Source of the DNA: M3007 sp044224705
Lineage (GTDB): Bacteria; Bacteroidota; Bacteroidia; Chitinophagales; Saprospiraceae
Length of the DNA: 64,000 nucleotides
Direction of reading: 5' to 3'
Assembly: GCA_044224705.1 (NCBI GenBank)
Contig: JBGAJY010000006.1
Span: 1-64,000, forward strand
Shown: in pieces, positions 41,612 through 49,908 of the stretch
Numbering within the stretch: the stretch's first letter is position 1
Layout: each line of letters begins with the position of its first letter
Translations under genes and position numbers: made by a program
The notes under the pieces: generated by a model
The model's input: only the letters and a program-made list of their open reading frames with translations
The model's database searches: none
What the model was told of the DNA's origin: nothing

Positions 41612-43111
41612 TCAGTCGAGTTTCAGGTAATGCCAGTAGTATTTATTGCCTTCGACGGTGAGCCAGGCGAAGGCATTTTCGGAGAGCAGGTTGTAAAACC
41701 GGATGTCCTCCGAAGGGCTTTCGTAGCGTTGCCCGTCGACGTAGAAATAATTCGCTTTTCGGGAAAATTTCAAAAAATGCCGGTGGCCCGTGCTGAACAG
41801 CATGCCGTCGCCCGCGAGGCTCCAGTTGGCATAGGCCGGGAGATCGCCGCAAATGAACTCGCGGCTGTCGATCTCTACAATCGATTGTTCTTGTTCGTTC
41901 CGGTAAAGCACGTAATACCCATCGTCCAGCAGGGCGGCGTTTTCCAAGTTCCGGTATTTTTTATGCAGCTGATCATTGAAGTACACGCTCCCGTCGGTCA
42001 ACGTAAACAAGTACCTGCCCTTGTCATTGGATTGAAAGGATTTCATTTGGACACCCGCCGGGAATTCGAAAACAGTCCGGCCGTTTTGCCCGAGCCTCCT
42101 TTTGCCTTCCGTTTCAAAGTAGTACACATTGGAACCCTGGTACACCTGAATGGAATCATAAGGCCCCAGCACCATGCCGTCGGCATACAAATGCCTCGGA
42201 AATTTCAAATCTTCCGGCGCCTGGAATTTGAACAGCACGCCGAAGGCGCCCGTGCTAGAACGCACGCTTTTAACATTCCGGATAGGGCCGAAGCGCGCCA
42301 GATTGATCTGCACGTACTCCTTCCCTTCCCACTGGTGCGGCATCACAAAATTGCCGAAGGAATCGATGCGCGGCACCCAGTAGTTCGAGACGGGGCCGTA
42401 ACGCTGGCCATTGAGCAGGTAATGCCAGGTGTCGAGGCCTTTGGCTTTGTCCTCATGGCTTCTGTACAGAAAGAAATAATACTTCCCTGCGCTGTTGTTA
42501 TACCCAATTCCGCAATTGGTACACAAAACCGAATCATTGACGAAGATAGCAGTGGCCGCCCCCGTGGAATAGTTGCGCGATTCATCGCGGATCAGGTTGC
42601 CCGCCGCGTCGACCCTCACCAATCCTAAACCGCGGCCCGGTAAGGATTCCCGCACGTTTTTATTATCCAGGTACAAAAAGGTTTTCTTCGTCTCCGGGTC
42701 GTAGTGTTCGATCAGCAGGTGACCGTTGCTCACTTCTGCACTTTTGATTTTTTTAAAAGGGCCGTGCTGTACACCGTTGATTTCCACGCCTTGCCCGCCA
42801 TCCATCAGGATGGGCAAAATCAGGTTGCCATAGAAATCTACTTCGGGTATCAGGCCCGGGACATACGAGTACAGGCCCTTGTCCACACCGTTGTGAAATA
42901 CGCGGTAGCCCTCGGCTTCCCGGACAAAAAACATGCTGAGCAAATGGGCATTCGGATAGGTATACACCGATCGTTTCTCCATCAGTTCGGGCAATTCTTC
43001 GCCCGAAGCGGCGGTATAAATCAGTTTTCGTTCCGCTTTTTGGGCAAAAATGGCTGTTGTCAACACGCAAAGGATTGTCGGAATCCAAAGCCATCGCAAG
43101 GTGCTGGTCAT
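41612..43111 (-). CDS. exported protein of unknown function in the O-acylation operon
   Basis: 499 residues. Signal peptide (LRWLWIPTILCVLTTAIFAQ), then about 470 residues of repetitive beta strands, for example KTFLYLDNKNVRES, KYYFFLYRSHEDK, NVYYFETEGKRRLGQ, GRYLFTLTDGSVYFND and NYFYVDGQRYESPSED, suggesting a beta-propeller-like or stacked WG-type repeat fold. No catalytic motif is seen. It lies between the two acyl-transfer gene pairs, 22 bases from the MBOAT gene and 1 base from the GDSL gene, so it is probably part of the same pathway. No family is recognised. Confidence 0.65.
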   Translation of the reverse strand: MTSTLRWLWIPTILCVLTTAIFAQKAERKLIYTAASGEELPELMEKRSVYTYPNAHLLSMFFVREAEGYRVFHNGVDKGLYSYVPGLIPEVDFYGNLILPILMDGGQGVEINGVQHGPFKKIKSAEVSNGHLLIEHYDPETKKTFLYLDNKNVRESLPGRGLGLVRVDAAGNLIRDESRNYSTGAATAIFVNDSVLCTNCGIGYNNSAGKYYFFLYRSHEDKAKGLDTWHYLLNGQRYGPVSNYWVPRIDSFGNFVMPHQWEGKEYVQINLARFGPIRNVKSVRSSTGAFGVLFKFQAPEDLKFPRHLYADGMVLGPYDSIQVYQGSNVYYFETEGKRRLGQNGRTVFEFPAGVQMKSFQSNDKGRYLFTLTDGSVYFNDQLHKKYRNLENAALLDDGYYVLYRNEQEQSIVEIDSREFICGDLPAYANWSLAGDGMLFSTGHRHFLKFSRKANYFYVDGQRYESPSEDIRFYNLLSENAFAWLTVEGNKYYWHYLKLD

Positions 43112-43112
43112 T

Positions 43113-43829
43113 TCAGTGGGTTGAGTCTTTTTGAAAGAACGGCGCTAAATTATGCTTCCAGACGGCATATCCCGTCCCGTTCAAATGTACCCCGTCGGCC
43201 GTGAATTTTGCGGCCAGTTCGTCGTCGGCATCGGCCAGTTCGGAATAGAGGTCGAGGTAGGGCAAGGCCCATTCGCCGGCGATTTTGCGGATGGCCTCGT
43301 TGAGCGCCTTCACCCGGGCGTTGTCGAGGCCCGTGTCGCGCACCCGGTTGTTCACGGGCAACACGCTCACCAGCAGCAGCTCGGCCTGGGGCGCGCCACT
43401 GCGGATTTTCTGCACCAATTCGCGGTAGCGGGGGGCGATGTCCTCGGTTTTTTTACCAAAAAACAAGTCGTTTACGCCGATACACACCACGACCCGAGAG
43501 GGCTGAAATCGTAAAACGTCCGAATCCAGCCGGGTCAGCAGCCCTTCCACGCCGTCGCCGATGATGCCGCGGTTGAGCACCGGCGGGTCGTCGCCCAGCC
43601 ATTCGTGCCACTCGCATTGCGCAATGTGGCTGTCGCCGGCAAATACGACGGCGCCCGATCTTTCAGGCAACCGGGCAAACTGGTCGTGGCGGTTCGCGTA
43701 AGGTCCCGACTCATCGTGCTGCACGCGTTGCAGCAGGTAGCGCCAGCCACCGATTCGGCGGACACCGTAGTACACGCTCGCCAACAGGAGCAGATTGATC
43801 AGCAGGGAAATGAGCAGCCAGCGTTTCAT
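43113..43829 (-). CDS. GDSL/SGNH hydrolase, membrane-anchored
   Basis: 238 residues. An N-terminal helix (LLISLLINLLLLASVYYGV) anchors a periplasmic SGNH domain: block I VVFAGDSHIAQCEW (Ser nucleophile), block II LNRGIIGDGVEGLL (Gly), block III VVVCIGVNDLFF (Asn) and block V FTADGVHLNGTGY (Asp/His). It is likely a carbohydrate esterase or O-acetyl transferase acting on the surface glycan. Its start overlaps the stop of the AT3 acyltransferase gene by four bases (ATGA), indicating translational coupling. Confidence 0.88.
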   Translation of the reverse strand: MKRWLLISLLINLLLLASVYYGVRRIGGWRYLLQRVQHDESGPYANRHDQFARLPERSGAVVFAGDSHIAQCEWHEWLGDDPPVLNRGIIGDGVEGLLTRLDSDVLRFQPSRVVVCIGVNDLFFGKKTEDIAPRYRELVQKIRSGAPQAELLLVSVLPVNNRVRDTGLDNARVKALNEAIRKIAGEWALPYLDLYSELADADDELAAKFTADGVHLNGTGYAVWKHNLAPFFQKDSTH

Positions 43830-44959
43830 AACGGGCGACTGTTGGAACCGGCGGAAGAATCGGGGGCGAGGCCTGCATCTTCGTGGGCCAGCGCATTCTG
43901 GCGGCCTGAAACGGTCGCGCGGGGCGTCAGATTTTTGATCAAAACCTGGCTAAGCCGGTGAAATACCCAGGCGCCGGCAAGGGCCAGAACGGGGAATGGC
44001 AGCAGTGTTACCAAGTTGATTTTCATACCGTTTTCGGTTAAAAATTGAAGGTAGCAATCCAAAACCAGCACGTGAATGAGGTATAAAGCAAATGAGATGC
44101 CGCCCACCCACACGAAAAACCGGCGCAAGGCCGGCAGTCCTTTTTCACTGAATTGAAACAACAGAACACATAAGGCCGTGTAACCGAGCAGCGCCGGAAT
44201 ATCGTTGAAAATGCGGCCAGCAGCGCCCAGTTTCAGCACCATCAGCAGCATGAGCCCGGTAAAAAACGCGGCTGCGACGGCATTCCAGGCCATCGGGTAA
44301 TTCCAAAAATCGCCTCTTGGCTGGTGGGGCGAATGGGTCTTGTAGCGCTCTGCCAGCAGCATACCTAAGGCAAATTCCCACAGAAATTGAAGAAAAAAAC
44401 TGTTCCAGGTTCTTAACTGGCCTTTCCCCAAAACAAAAACCAACAACCACCAGCCCAGCGAAAGAGTCAGGCAAACGCCGAAAAACAACTCCGCTTTCCC
44501 TATCCGCCGACGCAAACGCAGCAAGAGCGGCCACACCAGATAAAACTGCACAATAGCGCTGATGAACCAAAAATGCCCGCCGAAACTCTGGATGTACGGC
44601 TCGTAAAACATCTGATACAGCCCCACACCAGCCAGCCATGCGCCCCAACCGTCGGGGAACAACCCGAATTCGATTGCCGCGAACAGGCTGATACTCAGCG
44701 CCAACACGTAGGGCAACCACACCTTTACCAGCCGGCGGCGGTAAAAGTCCACGGCCGAGCCCTCTGCCCTCGACAGCCCCAATCCGAAGCCCGACAACAG
44801 AAAAAACAAATGCACGCCCGTGCCGCCGAAACCCGCTGCCTGGGCGGCCCAGCCGGGCAGCGCCAGTTTTTGCAGGGCATGGTAGAGCACGATGGTGAAG
44901 ATCGCGTAGCCCTTGGCGAATTCGGGGAAAGGAAGTTTGCCGGTGGGTGCGGTGGTCAT
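43826..44959 (-). CDS. acyltransferase family 3 membrane protein
   Basis: 377 residues with about ten helices. FPEFAKGYAIFTIVLYHALQ carries the conserved N-terminal active-site His, followed by GVHLFFLLSGFGLGLS and DFYRRRLVKVWLPYVLAL (R/K-x10-H-type family features), GHFWFISAIVQFYLVWPLLL and ISFALYLIHVLVLD. AT3 proteins O-acylate sugars at the inner membrane. It is the first gene of an operon with two SGNH proteins and an MBOAT protein, so the cluster may hold two acylation systems. Confidence 0.88.
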   Translation of the reverse strand: MTTAPTGKLPFPEFAKGYAIFTIVLYHALQKLALPGWAAQAAGFGGTGVHLFFLLSGFGLGLSRAEGSAVDFYRRRLVKVWLPYVLALSISLFAAIEFGLFPDGWGAWLAGVGLYQMFYEPYIQSFGGHFWFISAIVQFYLVWPLLLRLRRRIGKAELFFGVCLTLSLGWWLLVFVLGKGQLRTWNSFFLQFLWEFALGMLLAERYKTHSPHQPRGDFWNYPMAWNAVAAAFFTGLMLLMVLKLGAAGRIFNDIPALLGYTALCVLLFQFSEKGLPALRRFFVWVGGISFALYLIHVLVLDCYLQFLTENGMKINLVTLLPFPVLALAGAWVFHRLSQVLIKNLTPRATVSGRQNALAHEDAGLAPDSSAGSNSRPL

Positions 44960-45042
44960 TTACTTCGATTGATGATTGACGATTACATGAAACCTGATTT
45001 TTGATTCGAAATGTGGCTGGCGCGGCTGGCGCGGCTGGCGGG

Positions 45043-45152
45043 GCTGGCGCGAGGCTTAGCCTCGTGTCGTATAATCTTGTCGGGCTGCGCCCGACGATTA
45101 GTTGGGCCAAGCCCAACTAATCGTCGGCACAAGGCTAAGCCTCGCGCCAGCC
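45043..45152. repeat. nested inverted repeat (GAGGCTTAGCCTC / GGGCTTGGCCC)
   Basis: GGCTGGCGCGAGGCTTAGCC... and its reverse complement form the outer arms; inside are CGGGCTGCGCCCG and TTGGGCCAAGCCCAA with ACTAATCGTCGG. Several independent palindromes are thus stacked into one larger one. A preceding direct run GGCTGGCGC (four copies from 45015) extends it on the left. Confidence 0.85.
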
Positions 45153-45163
45153 AGAAGCCAGCC

Positions 45164-46402
45164 TCAGCGGCTTTTCTTCTGCAAAATATCTTCCACGGAC
45201 ACCGCATGATGGTGTTCCGAATGTTTGAAATTCCGATCCGGATTACGCATCCCAAACAGTCCCAGCACCTGCCGCCCCACGAATTTCGGCACAGCCGCGA
45301 TGCCCTGCCATACCGCGCCGGGCGCACCCGACAAGCGCAATACCCACAGCACATTCAGCGCAAAAACGCCGATGGCGATCAGTAGGGCAACCGACATGAC
45401 AGGGGCAAAAAAGAGGCCAACTGCAGTGAGCAGCAGCGCCAGGCCCACCTGGAGGAACAGGGGCAAAGCCAGTGTGGCCAGACCGAAAAAGAACTGGTTG
45501 GCACTGCCGCGCAGCAGTCCGCGCATTAGGATATCGAGGGCATTGGGGATGTTTTGAAAATAGGAGAACAGCCAGCGGCTGCGCTGCGTCTGCACGGCGG
45601 CGGCGGTTTCCACCTTTTCGTCGTAACAAACAGCGTCCCAGGCGTAGGCGATGTGTTCGCCCCGGCGCAGGAGAAAGTTTTGAAGAATTTTGTCCTCCTG
45701 CAGCATCTTTTTTCCCAACTGCTGGCCCTGTTCGATTTCCGGACTGGCGAGGTAGGCGAGGTACAATTCCGTTTCGGTCGCCATGCCGGAACCGCTGATC
45801 ACAGCCGAACCGCCAAGCAGATATGGCGCGTAGCGCTCGATGTAGTTTTTATACACTTCACCCAGGGCATCGGCGGCGGCAATGCCGGTGTCCGTGTTTT
45901 TGGCGGTACGACGGCCCTGTATGCAGCGGTGCCCGGCATGGGCGTAGCGGCTGATGGTTTCGAGAAATTGCGGATGAGCGAGGTTGTCGGCATCAAAAAT
46001 GACGGTGTAATCGTGTGGCCGGCGGAGCTGCGCCATTGCGTAAATAATGCTTTTGGCTTTCAGACGAAGCGGCGTTTCGGGGCGGAGCAGCACGAAACGC
46101 CCGTCTTTCAGGTCAAAATCCGGGTCAGGACATTCGTCGGCCACGAGGTAAATCATGCAGCGCACGTGCGTTTGCTGCAACAGTGATTCCACCAGGGGCT
46201 TGGCAATGGCGGCGTTGCGGTAGGCGGTGATGATGCAGGCGAAATCGGTAAGGTGAGGATTTGAGGATTTGAGGATTTGAGGATTTGAAGGCAGGCGTTC
46301 GTGGCCGAACAGTCGGGCGGCCAATACGGTGAGCAATGGGTAGATCAGTTGGAGGATGACCCAGCCGGAGAGGAGAAAGTAGAAAGTCGAAAGCAACGTC
46401 AT
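45164..46402 (-). CDS. membrane glycosyltransferase family 2, with octanucleotide repeat
   Basis: 412 residues from the ATG at 46402. An N-terminal membrane helix (FYFLLSGWVILQLIYPLLTV) precedes a GT-A domain with FACIITAYRNAAIAKPLVES, VADECPD and VIFDADNLAH (DxD), then a QRSRW motif (QTQRSRWLFSYF) of processive-type GT2 enzymes and three or four C-terminal helices. Four tandem copies of GGATTTGA (46257-46288) encode the stretch LPSNPQILKSSNPHL between helix and catalytic domain. Because the unit is 8 bases, copy-number change would shift the frame, so expression may vary by phase. Confidence 0.85.
   Translation of the reverse strand: MTLLSTFYFLLSGWVILQLIYPLLTVLAARLFGHERLPSNPQILKSSNPHLTDFACIITAYRNAAIAKPLVESLLQQTHVRCMIYLVADECPDPDFDLKDGRFVLLRPETPLRLKAKSIIYAMAQLRRPHDYTVIFDADNLAHPQFLETISRYAHAGHRCIQGRRTAKNTDTGIAAADALGEVYKNYIERYAPYLLGGSAVISGSGMATETELYLAYLASPEIEQGQQLGKKMLQEDKILQNFLLRRGEHIAYAWDAVCYDEKVETAAAVQTQRSRWLFSYFQNIPNALDILMRGLLRGSANQFFFGLATLALPLFLQVGLALLLTAVGLFFAPVMSVALLIAIGVFALNVLWVLRLSGAPGAVWQGIAAVPKFVGRQVLGLFGMRNPDRNFKHSEHHHAVSVEDILQKKSR
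46257..46288. repeat. four tandem GGATTTGA octamers within a glycosyltransferase gene
   Basis: Four exact 8-base units, preceded by a partial GA. It lies in the coding region of the 45164-46402 gene, about 38 codons after its start. One unit gained or lost would put the catalytic domain out of frame. Confidence 0.9.
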
Positions 46403-46465
46403 TTTCAAACACCAGATCGGAGGAAAGGAAAAATACGCGACTGCAAACCAGCCCGAAGCGAGTCG

Positions 46466-47425
46466 TCAAATCGGGTTCAGCACCTGGTCTTTTGGCACGA
46501 GGGAAGATAAGGGCACGGCGTCCCGCAGCTGCTCCCATCGGTTCTTCTTCCTCCCGAAATTCCACAAAACACCTCGCCAGAACGCTTGCAAGCTCTCCCA
46601 TTCACGGCGCCGGGCATAAGCCAGCAGGTTTTTGGGCAGGGCTACCGTCCACAAAAACGCATAAAACACCCACAATCCCGGTCCCTGGAAATTACGCCGC
46701 ATGAACCAGACACGGTTGCGGGTCAGGTAGTACGTTTTCAGGGCGCCGAGTGGCTCCATGGTCAGGCTTTCGCGGTGATACACCCGAGCGTGCGGTTCCA
46801 CCCAAATCTCGTAACCTGCCCGTCGGATGCGTTCGCCCCAGTCCAGTTCTTCGTAGTACAGAAAAAAACCGGCCTCCATCGTTCCCGCACGTTCCACCAC
46901 GGCCCGTGGCACCATCATGGCTGCGCCATGGGCATAGGCAGTGGGCGTGGCCTCGGAAAACTGCCCCTGGTTGGGATCGCCCTGGCCGAGGGTGCGGTTG
47001 CGCGCTGTGAGCGGGTGTATGGGCGTCATGCCGGCGTATTGGATAAAATCGACAGGCCGTTTTCGGCCGGGATGGTAACAAATGAGCGGACTCGCCATGC
47101 CCAGCCGGGGCTGTTTTTGGAACAAATTCAGCAGCCGGCTGATGCAGCCATTGGTCAGTTCGGCGTCGTTGTTGACAAAAAAATAATAATCGCCTGTGGC
47201 AGCTTCGAGGCCCAGGTTGTTGCCGCCGGCAAAGCCCAGGTTTCGTTCGCTGCGGATAAATTTAACCTCCGGGTAGCGGCTCGCAAACACTTGTTCAGGA
47301 TTCTCCCGGCTACCGTTGTCCACTACGATCAGTTCCACGGCACGGTAGTCCTGTCGCCGGATGCTGTCCAGCAGGGCGCAGGTGGCAGCGACCTGGTTGT
47401 AATTGACGGTGATGATGGAGACCAT
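46466..47425 (-). CDS. glycosyltransferase family 2 (rhamnosyltransferase-like)
   Basis: 319 residues. VSIITVNYNQVAATCALLDS, LIVVDNGSRENPEQVF, RNLGFAGGNNLGLEAATGDY, FFVNNDAELTNG (metal site) and LYYEELDWGERIRRAGYEIW are characteristic of dTDP-rhamnose transferase-like GT2 enzymes. No membrane helix except a weak one near residue 265. It lies between the initiating sugar transferase and a membrane GT on the same strand; all three should build one surface polysaccharide. Confidence 0.88.
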   Translation of the reverse strand: MVSIITVNYNQVAATCALLDSIRRQDYRAVELIVVDNGSRENPEQVFASRYPEVKFIRSERNLGFAGGNNLGLEAATGDYYFFVNNDAELTNGCISRLLNLFQKQPRLGMASPLICYHPGRKRPVDFIQYAGMTPIHPLTARNRTLGQGDPNQGQFSEATPTAYAHGAAMMVPRAVVERAGTMEAGFFLYYEELDWGERIRRAGYEIWVEPHARVYHRESLTMEPLGALKTYYLTRNRVWFMRRNFQGPGLWVFYAFLWTVALPKNLLAYARRREWESLQAFWRGVLWNFGRKKNRWEQLRDAVPLSSLVPKDQVLNPI

Positions 47426-47429
47426 GGCT

Positions 47430-47523
47430 TGATTGGTCGATTGATTCGATTGAGTGATTGATTCGATTGTACGCGATCGGGTGTAATCGAATCAATCACT
47501 CAATCGAATCAATCGAATCAATC
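47430..47523. repeat. inverted repeat of GATTGATTCGATTGAGTGAT type
   Basis: A left arm of GATTGATTCGATTGAGTGATTG steps and a right arm of the reverse complement, AATCGAATCAATCACTCAAT and further CGAATCAAT copies, around a GTACGCGATCGGGTG centre. It fills the gap between two same-strand genes. Confidence 0.85.
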
Positions 47524-47526
47524 CTT

Positions 47527-48636
47527 TCAGTTTTCTTCTTTTTGAACAAATGCCTTGAAAGTCTTGAGCAGGATTTTCACGTCGGTCCACACAGTGTAAT
47601 CCTGATAGTAGGCGACATCGAGGGCGATGCGTTCTTCGTCGCGCATAGCGGGCTGGTGGCGTCTGTTCACCTGCCAGAGGCCAGTGAGGCCGGCCGGAGC
47701 GAGGAACCTGGCGCACCATTCGTCGCGGGTAAGGGCCTTAGCTTCGTACAGCGGCAGCGGGCGGTTGCCGATGATCGACATTTCGCCGCGCAGCACGTTG
47801 ATCAGTTGAGGCAGTTCGTCGATGCTGTATTTGCGAATGACGCGGCCCACCCGGGTGACGCGCGGGTCGCGTGCCATTTTGAAAAAGACGGGAGCGCCAT
47901 TGGGGCTGCCGGCATGGTATTGGTTCTGGGTGTAAAAATCGGAGAGCCTTTGGTCGGCGTCCCGGTACATGGAGCGGAATTTCCAGAAGTCGAACACGCG
48001 GTAATGCGCTCCGGCGCGTTTGGAGCGGTAAATGATGGGCCAGCCGTTTTCCAGTAATACCGCGATTGCCGCCGGAAGCCAGAAGATGGAAGAAACAAGG
48101 ATGGCCGACAAAGCGAGTAAAAAATCAAAAATGCGTTTGCCGGGCGGTATTTTGAAACGGAAAGACTCGCTTTGCAGGGTGGGAATTTTTTCGAGCAGCA
48201 CGGCTTTGTACTGATTCAGAAAATCGAGTCGTGCTTCGAGGCGCCTCCATTCAACAGGGATGGTATAACAGTCGTCGAGTCCGTTTTTCAACAACAGCGC
48301 GCGGTCGATGTCCTGCCCCGGGCTGGCCAGGGCGACCAGGGGCACAAATTGAAGGTCGGGATGACGGCGGATATCCTGAAGGAAGTGAAGATGCCCCTCC
48401 AGCAGCCAGCGCAGTTCAAAAAAAATGGCAAAAGGCAGCTGGAAAGTCTCGAGGCGTTCTACACGGGCATTCAGCCATTGCTGGGCGGTTTGGGCGTCGT
48501 TGACGAGGTCGAAGGAGTACGTTTCGTTGTTATAAGGGTAGTCAGAGATATTGGCGTCGAAGGCATGTCCGAAGCCTACGAAAAGCAATTCTCTGGTAGC
48601 CAGGGTAGAGGCAGGTTGTTGTAGATGAAAATACAT
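47527..48636 (-). CDS. initiating sugar transferase with N-terminal receiver-like domain
   Basis: 369 residues. The C-terminal about 200 residues are a bacterial sugar transferase (WcaJ/WbaP type) that loads the first sugar phosphate on undecaprenyl phosphate: a membrane stretch KRIFDFLLALSAILVSSIFW, FDFWKFRSMYRDADQRL, RVGRVIRKYSIDELPQLINV, GEMSIIGNRPLP and GLTGLWQVNRR. Instead of the usual multi-helix N-terminus, residues about 1-150 look like a degenerate response-regulator receiver (GLDDCYTIPVEWRRLEARL resembles the GADDYLTKPF end). No phosphorylatable Asp is evident. A separate receiver gene lies just upstream. Confidence 0.85.
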   Translation of the reverse strand: MYFHLQQPASTLATRELLFVGFGHAFDANISDYPYNNETYSFDLVNDAQTAQQWLNARVERLETFQLPFAIFFELRWLLEGHLHFLQDIRRHPDLQFVPLVALASPGQDIDRALLLKNGLDDCYTIPVEWRRLEARLDFLNQYKAVLLEKIPTLQSESFRFKIPPGKRIFDFLLALSAILVSSIFWLPAAIAVLLENGWPIIYRSKRAGAHYRVFDFWKFRSMYRDADQRLSDFYTQNQYHAGSPNGAPVFFKMARDPRVTRVGRVIRKYSIDELPQLINVLRGEMSIIGNRPLPLYEAKALTRDEWCARFLAPAGLTGLWQVNRRHQPAMRDEERIALDVAYYQDYTVWTDVKILLKTFKAFVQKEEN

Positions 48637-48762
48637 GGGACTAAAGGTTGTTGTTAGTGTTGCTGAGCGCCGGGCTCCTGGCAGGAGCCTGTTCGATCAG
48701 GGATCGGAAATTGAGCGCGGATTAAAATCTTTTATTCAGATGTGGCCGCTGAGGTCGGCAGC

Positions 48763-49146
48763 TCAGGCGGGAAAAGTCGCTGAGGTGCTGGCGGTGAGTT
48801 CCGCCAGGAGCTGTTGTAAAAACAGGGGATCAAAGGGCTTGTCGAGGTAGGCACTGGCGCCGTTCTGGATGAAAAGATGCTCGTGCTCCACATCGTCGCC
48901 AATGACCACCACCGGAATGTCGCCGTGCAAACCGCTGTTGCGCAGGGATGCTACAAATTGTGCGCCGGAAATCTTTGTCAGCCCGGCATCTGCCAGGATT
49001 ACATCGGGAGCCAGACCGGCACCCAGCCAGGCCATGGCTTCGAGGGCGTCCCTGGCGCCCGTGACATCGAATGACTGGGACAAAAAGCCCCCGAGCAGTT
49101 TGCGCAGGTGGTCGTGGCCCTCCACAAGGAGTAATCGTTTGTTCAT
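48763..49146 (-). CDS. single-domain response regulator
   Basis: 127 residues, a receiver domain only. LLLVEGHDHLRKLLGGFL corresponds to the N-terminal acidic region (one acidic residue, Glu, plus an Asp three later), PDVILADAGLTKISGAQF holds the candidate phospho-Asp, PVVVIGDD is at the Thr/Ser position (here Ile-Gly), and NGASAYLDKPFDP has the conserved Lys. It lacks an output domain, so it signals by protein contact. Placed before the sugar transferase with a receiver-like domain, it may control polysaccharide export or synthesis; this is inference. Confidence 0.8.
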   Translation of the reverse strand: MNKRLLLVEGHDHLRKLLGGFLSQSFDVTGARDALEAMAWLGAGLAPDVILADAGLTKISGAQFVASLRNSGLHGDIPVVVIGDDVEHEHLFIQNGASAYLDKPFDPLFLQQLLAELTASTSATFPA

Positions 49147-49823
49147 TTCAGGAGTGTTGCATAAATGAATCGTGAAGGATTAAAATTCAATGTCGTGACG
49201 TATCCCAGGGTCCCCAAAGGGGCTTCCGATGATTGAGCGGCGTCTTTCTGCGGCGCACCATGAGATCGGACACCGCAGGGAGCGACAACCGGCCATTGCC
49301 TCAAAAAGCGTTGCAAAGAATGATAAGAATACAAACACCGGAACAGGAGTATGCCCGGGTTGACTCGCTGATTAAGGCCGGCCAGGGCAAGCCACTGGCA
49401 GCAAGACGGAAGACAGATTGGTTGGAAGAGTGCGACGCGCGAGTGGATTAAAAGAACTGCGCCAGCAGGTATAAAAACATGCCGGCTCATCAGTTAGAGG
49501 ATTAAGTTCAGATGAAGTTCGTCAGCGAGTTCGGGGGGACGATCACGCATCGCATGGAACAAAAATAGCGCCACAAGCAGGATTTGCAAATGACCGAAGC
49601 CGATCGAAAGGCCGGCTCGGGCACATTTAAAATCGACTTGTTGAGTCGACTATTGAATAAGTTATTAAAAATCAGTCTTTTAAATTAAAAATGCAGACTT
49701 AATACTGGCCCAAAAGGGCGCTCCGGCGTGTCACAAAAAATTAGGTTAAAAAACCGCTCCCCGCCGAAACCTACCATTTTTTGGTTAAAAATTACCCCCT
49801 AATATAACTCCATACACGACAAT
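49147..49823. other. intergenic stretch without a confident gene
   Basis: About 680 bases between divergent genes. The right half (49640-49810) is A/T-rich with runs such as TTAAAAATTACC and probably holds promoters for both directions. Short frames on each strand (plus 49233-49451, minus 49143-49490) show no family pattern and unusual composition; the plus one could be a gene remnant. No repeat of the palindromic classes is seen. Confidence 0.4.
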
Positions 49824-49908
49824 GTGCGCCGCAGACCCTCGCCTGCCAGGGCGTCGAGCATGGCACAGGATTTGTCCGGCCCCGAATTTCCGCTAACCTT
49901 GCAGCGCC

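Noticed and set aside
46257..46288. possible CRISPR-like or regulatory tandem repeat outside genes
   Set aside because: It is inside the coding frame of a glycosyltransferase and the units are directly adjacent.
49143..49490. 115-codon frame on the minus strand before the receiver gene
   Set aside because: No recognisable family, no convincing start region and composition unlike a protein gene; kept only as part of the intergenic description.
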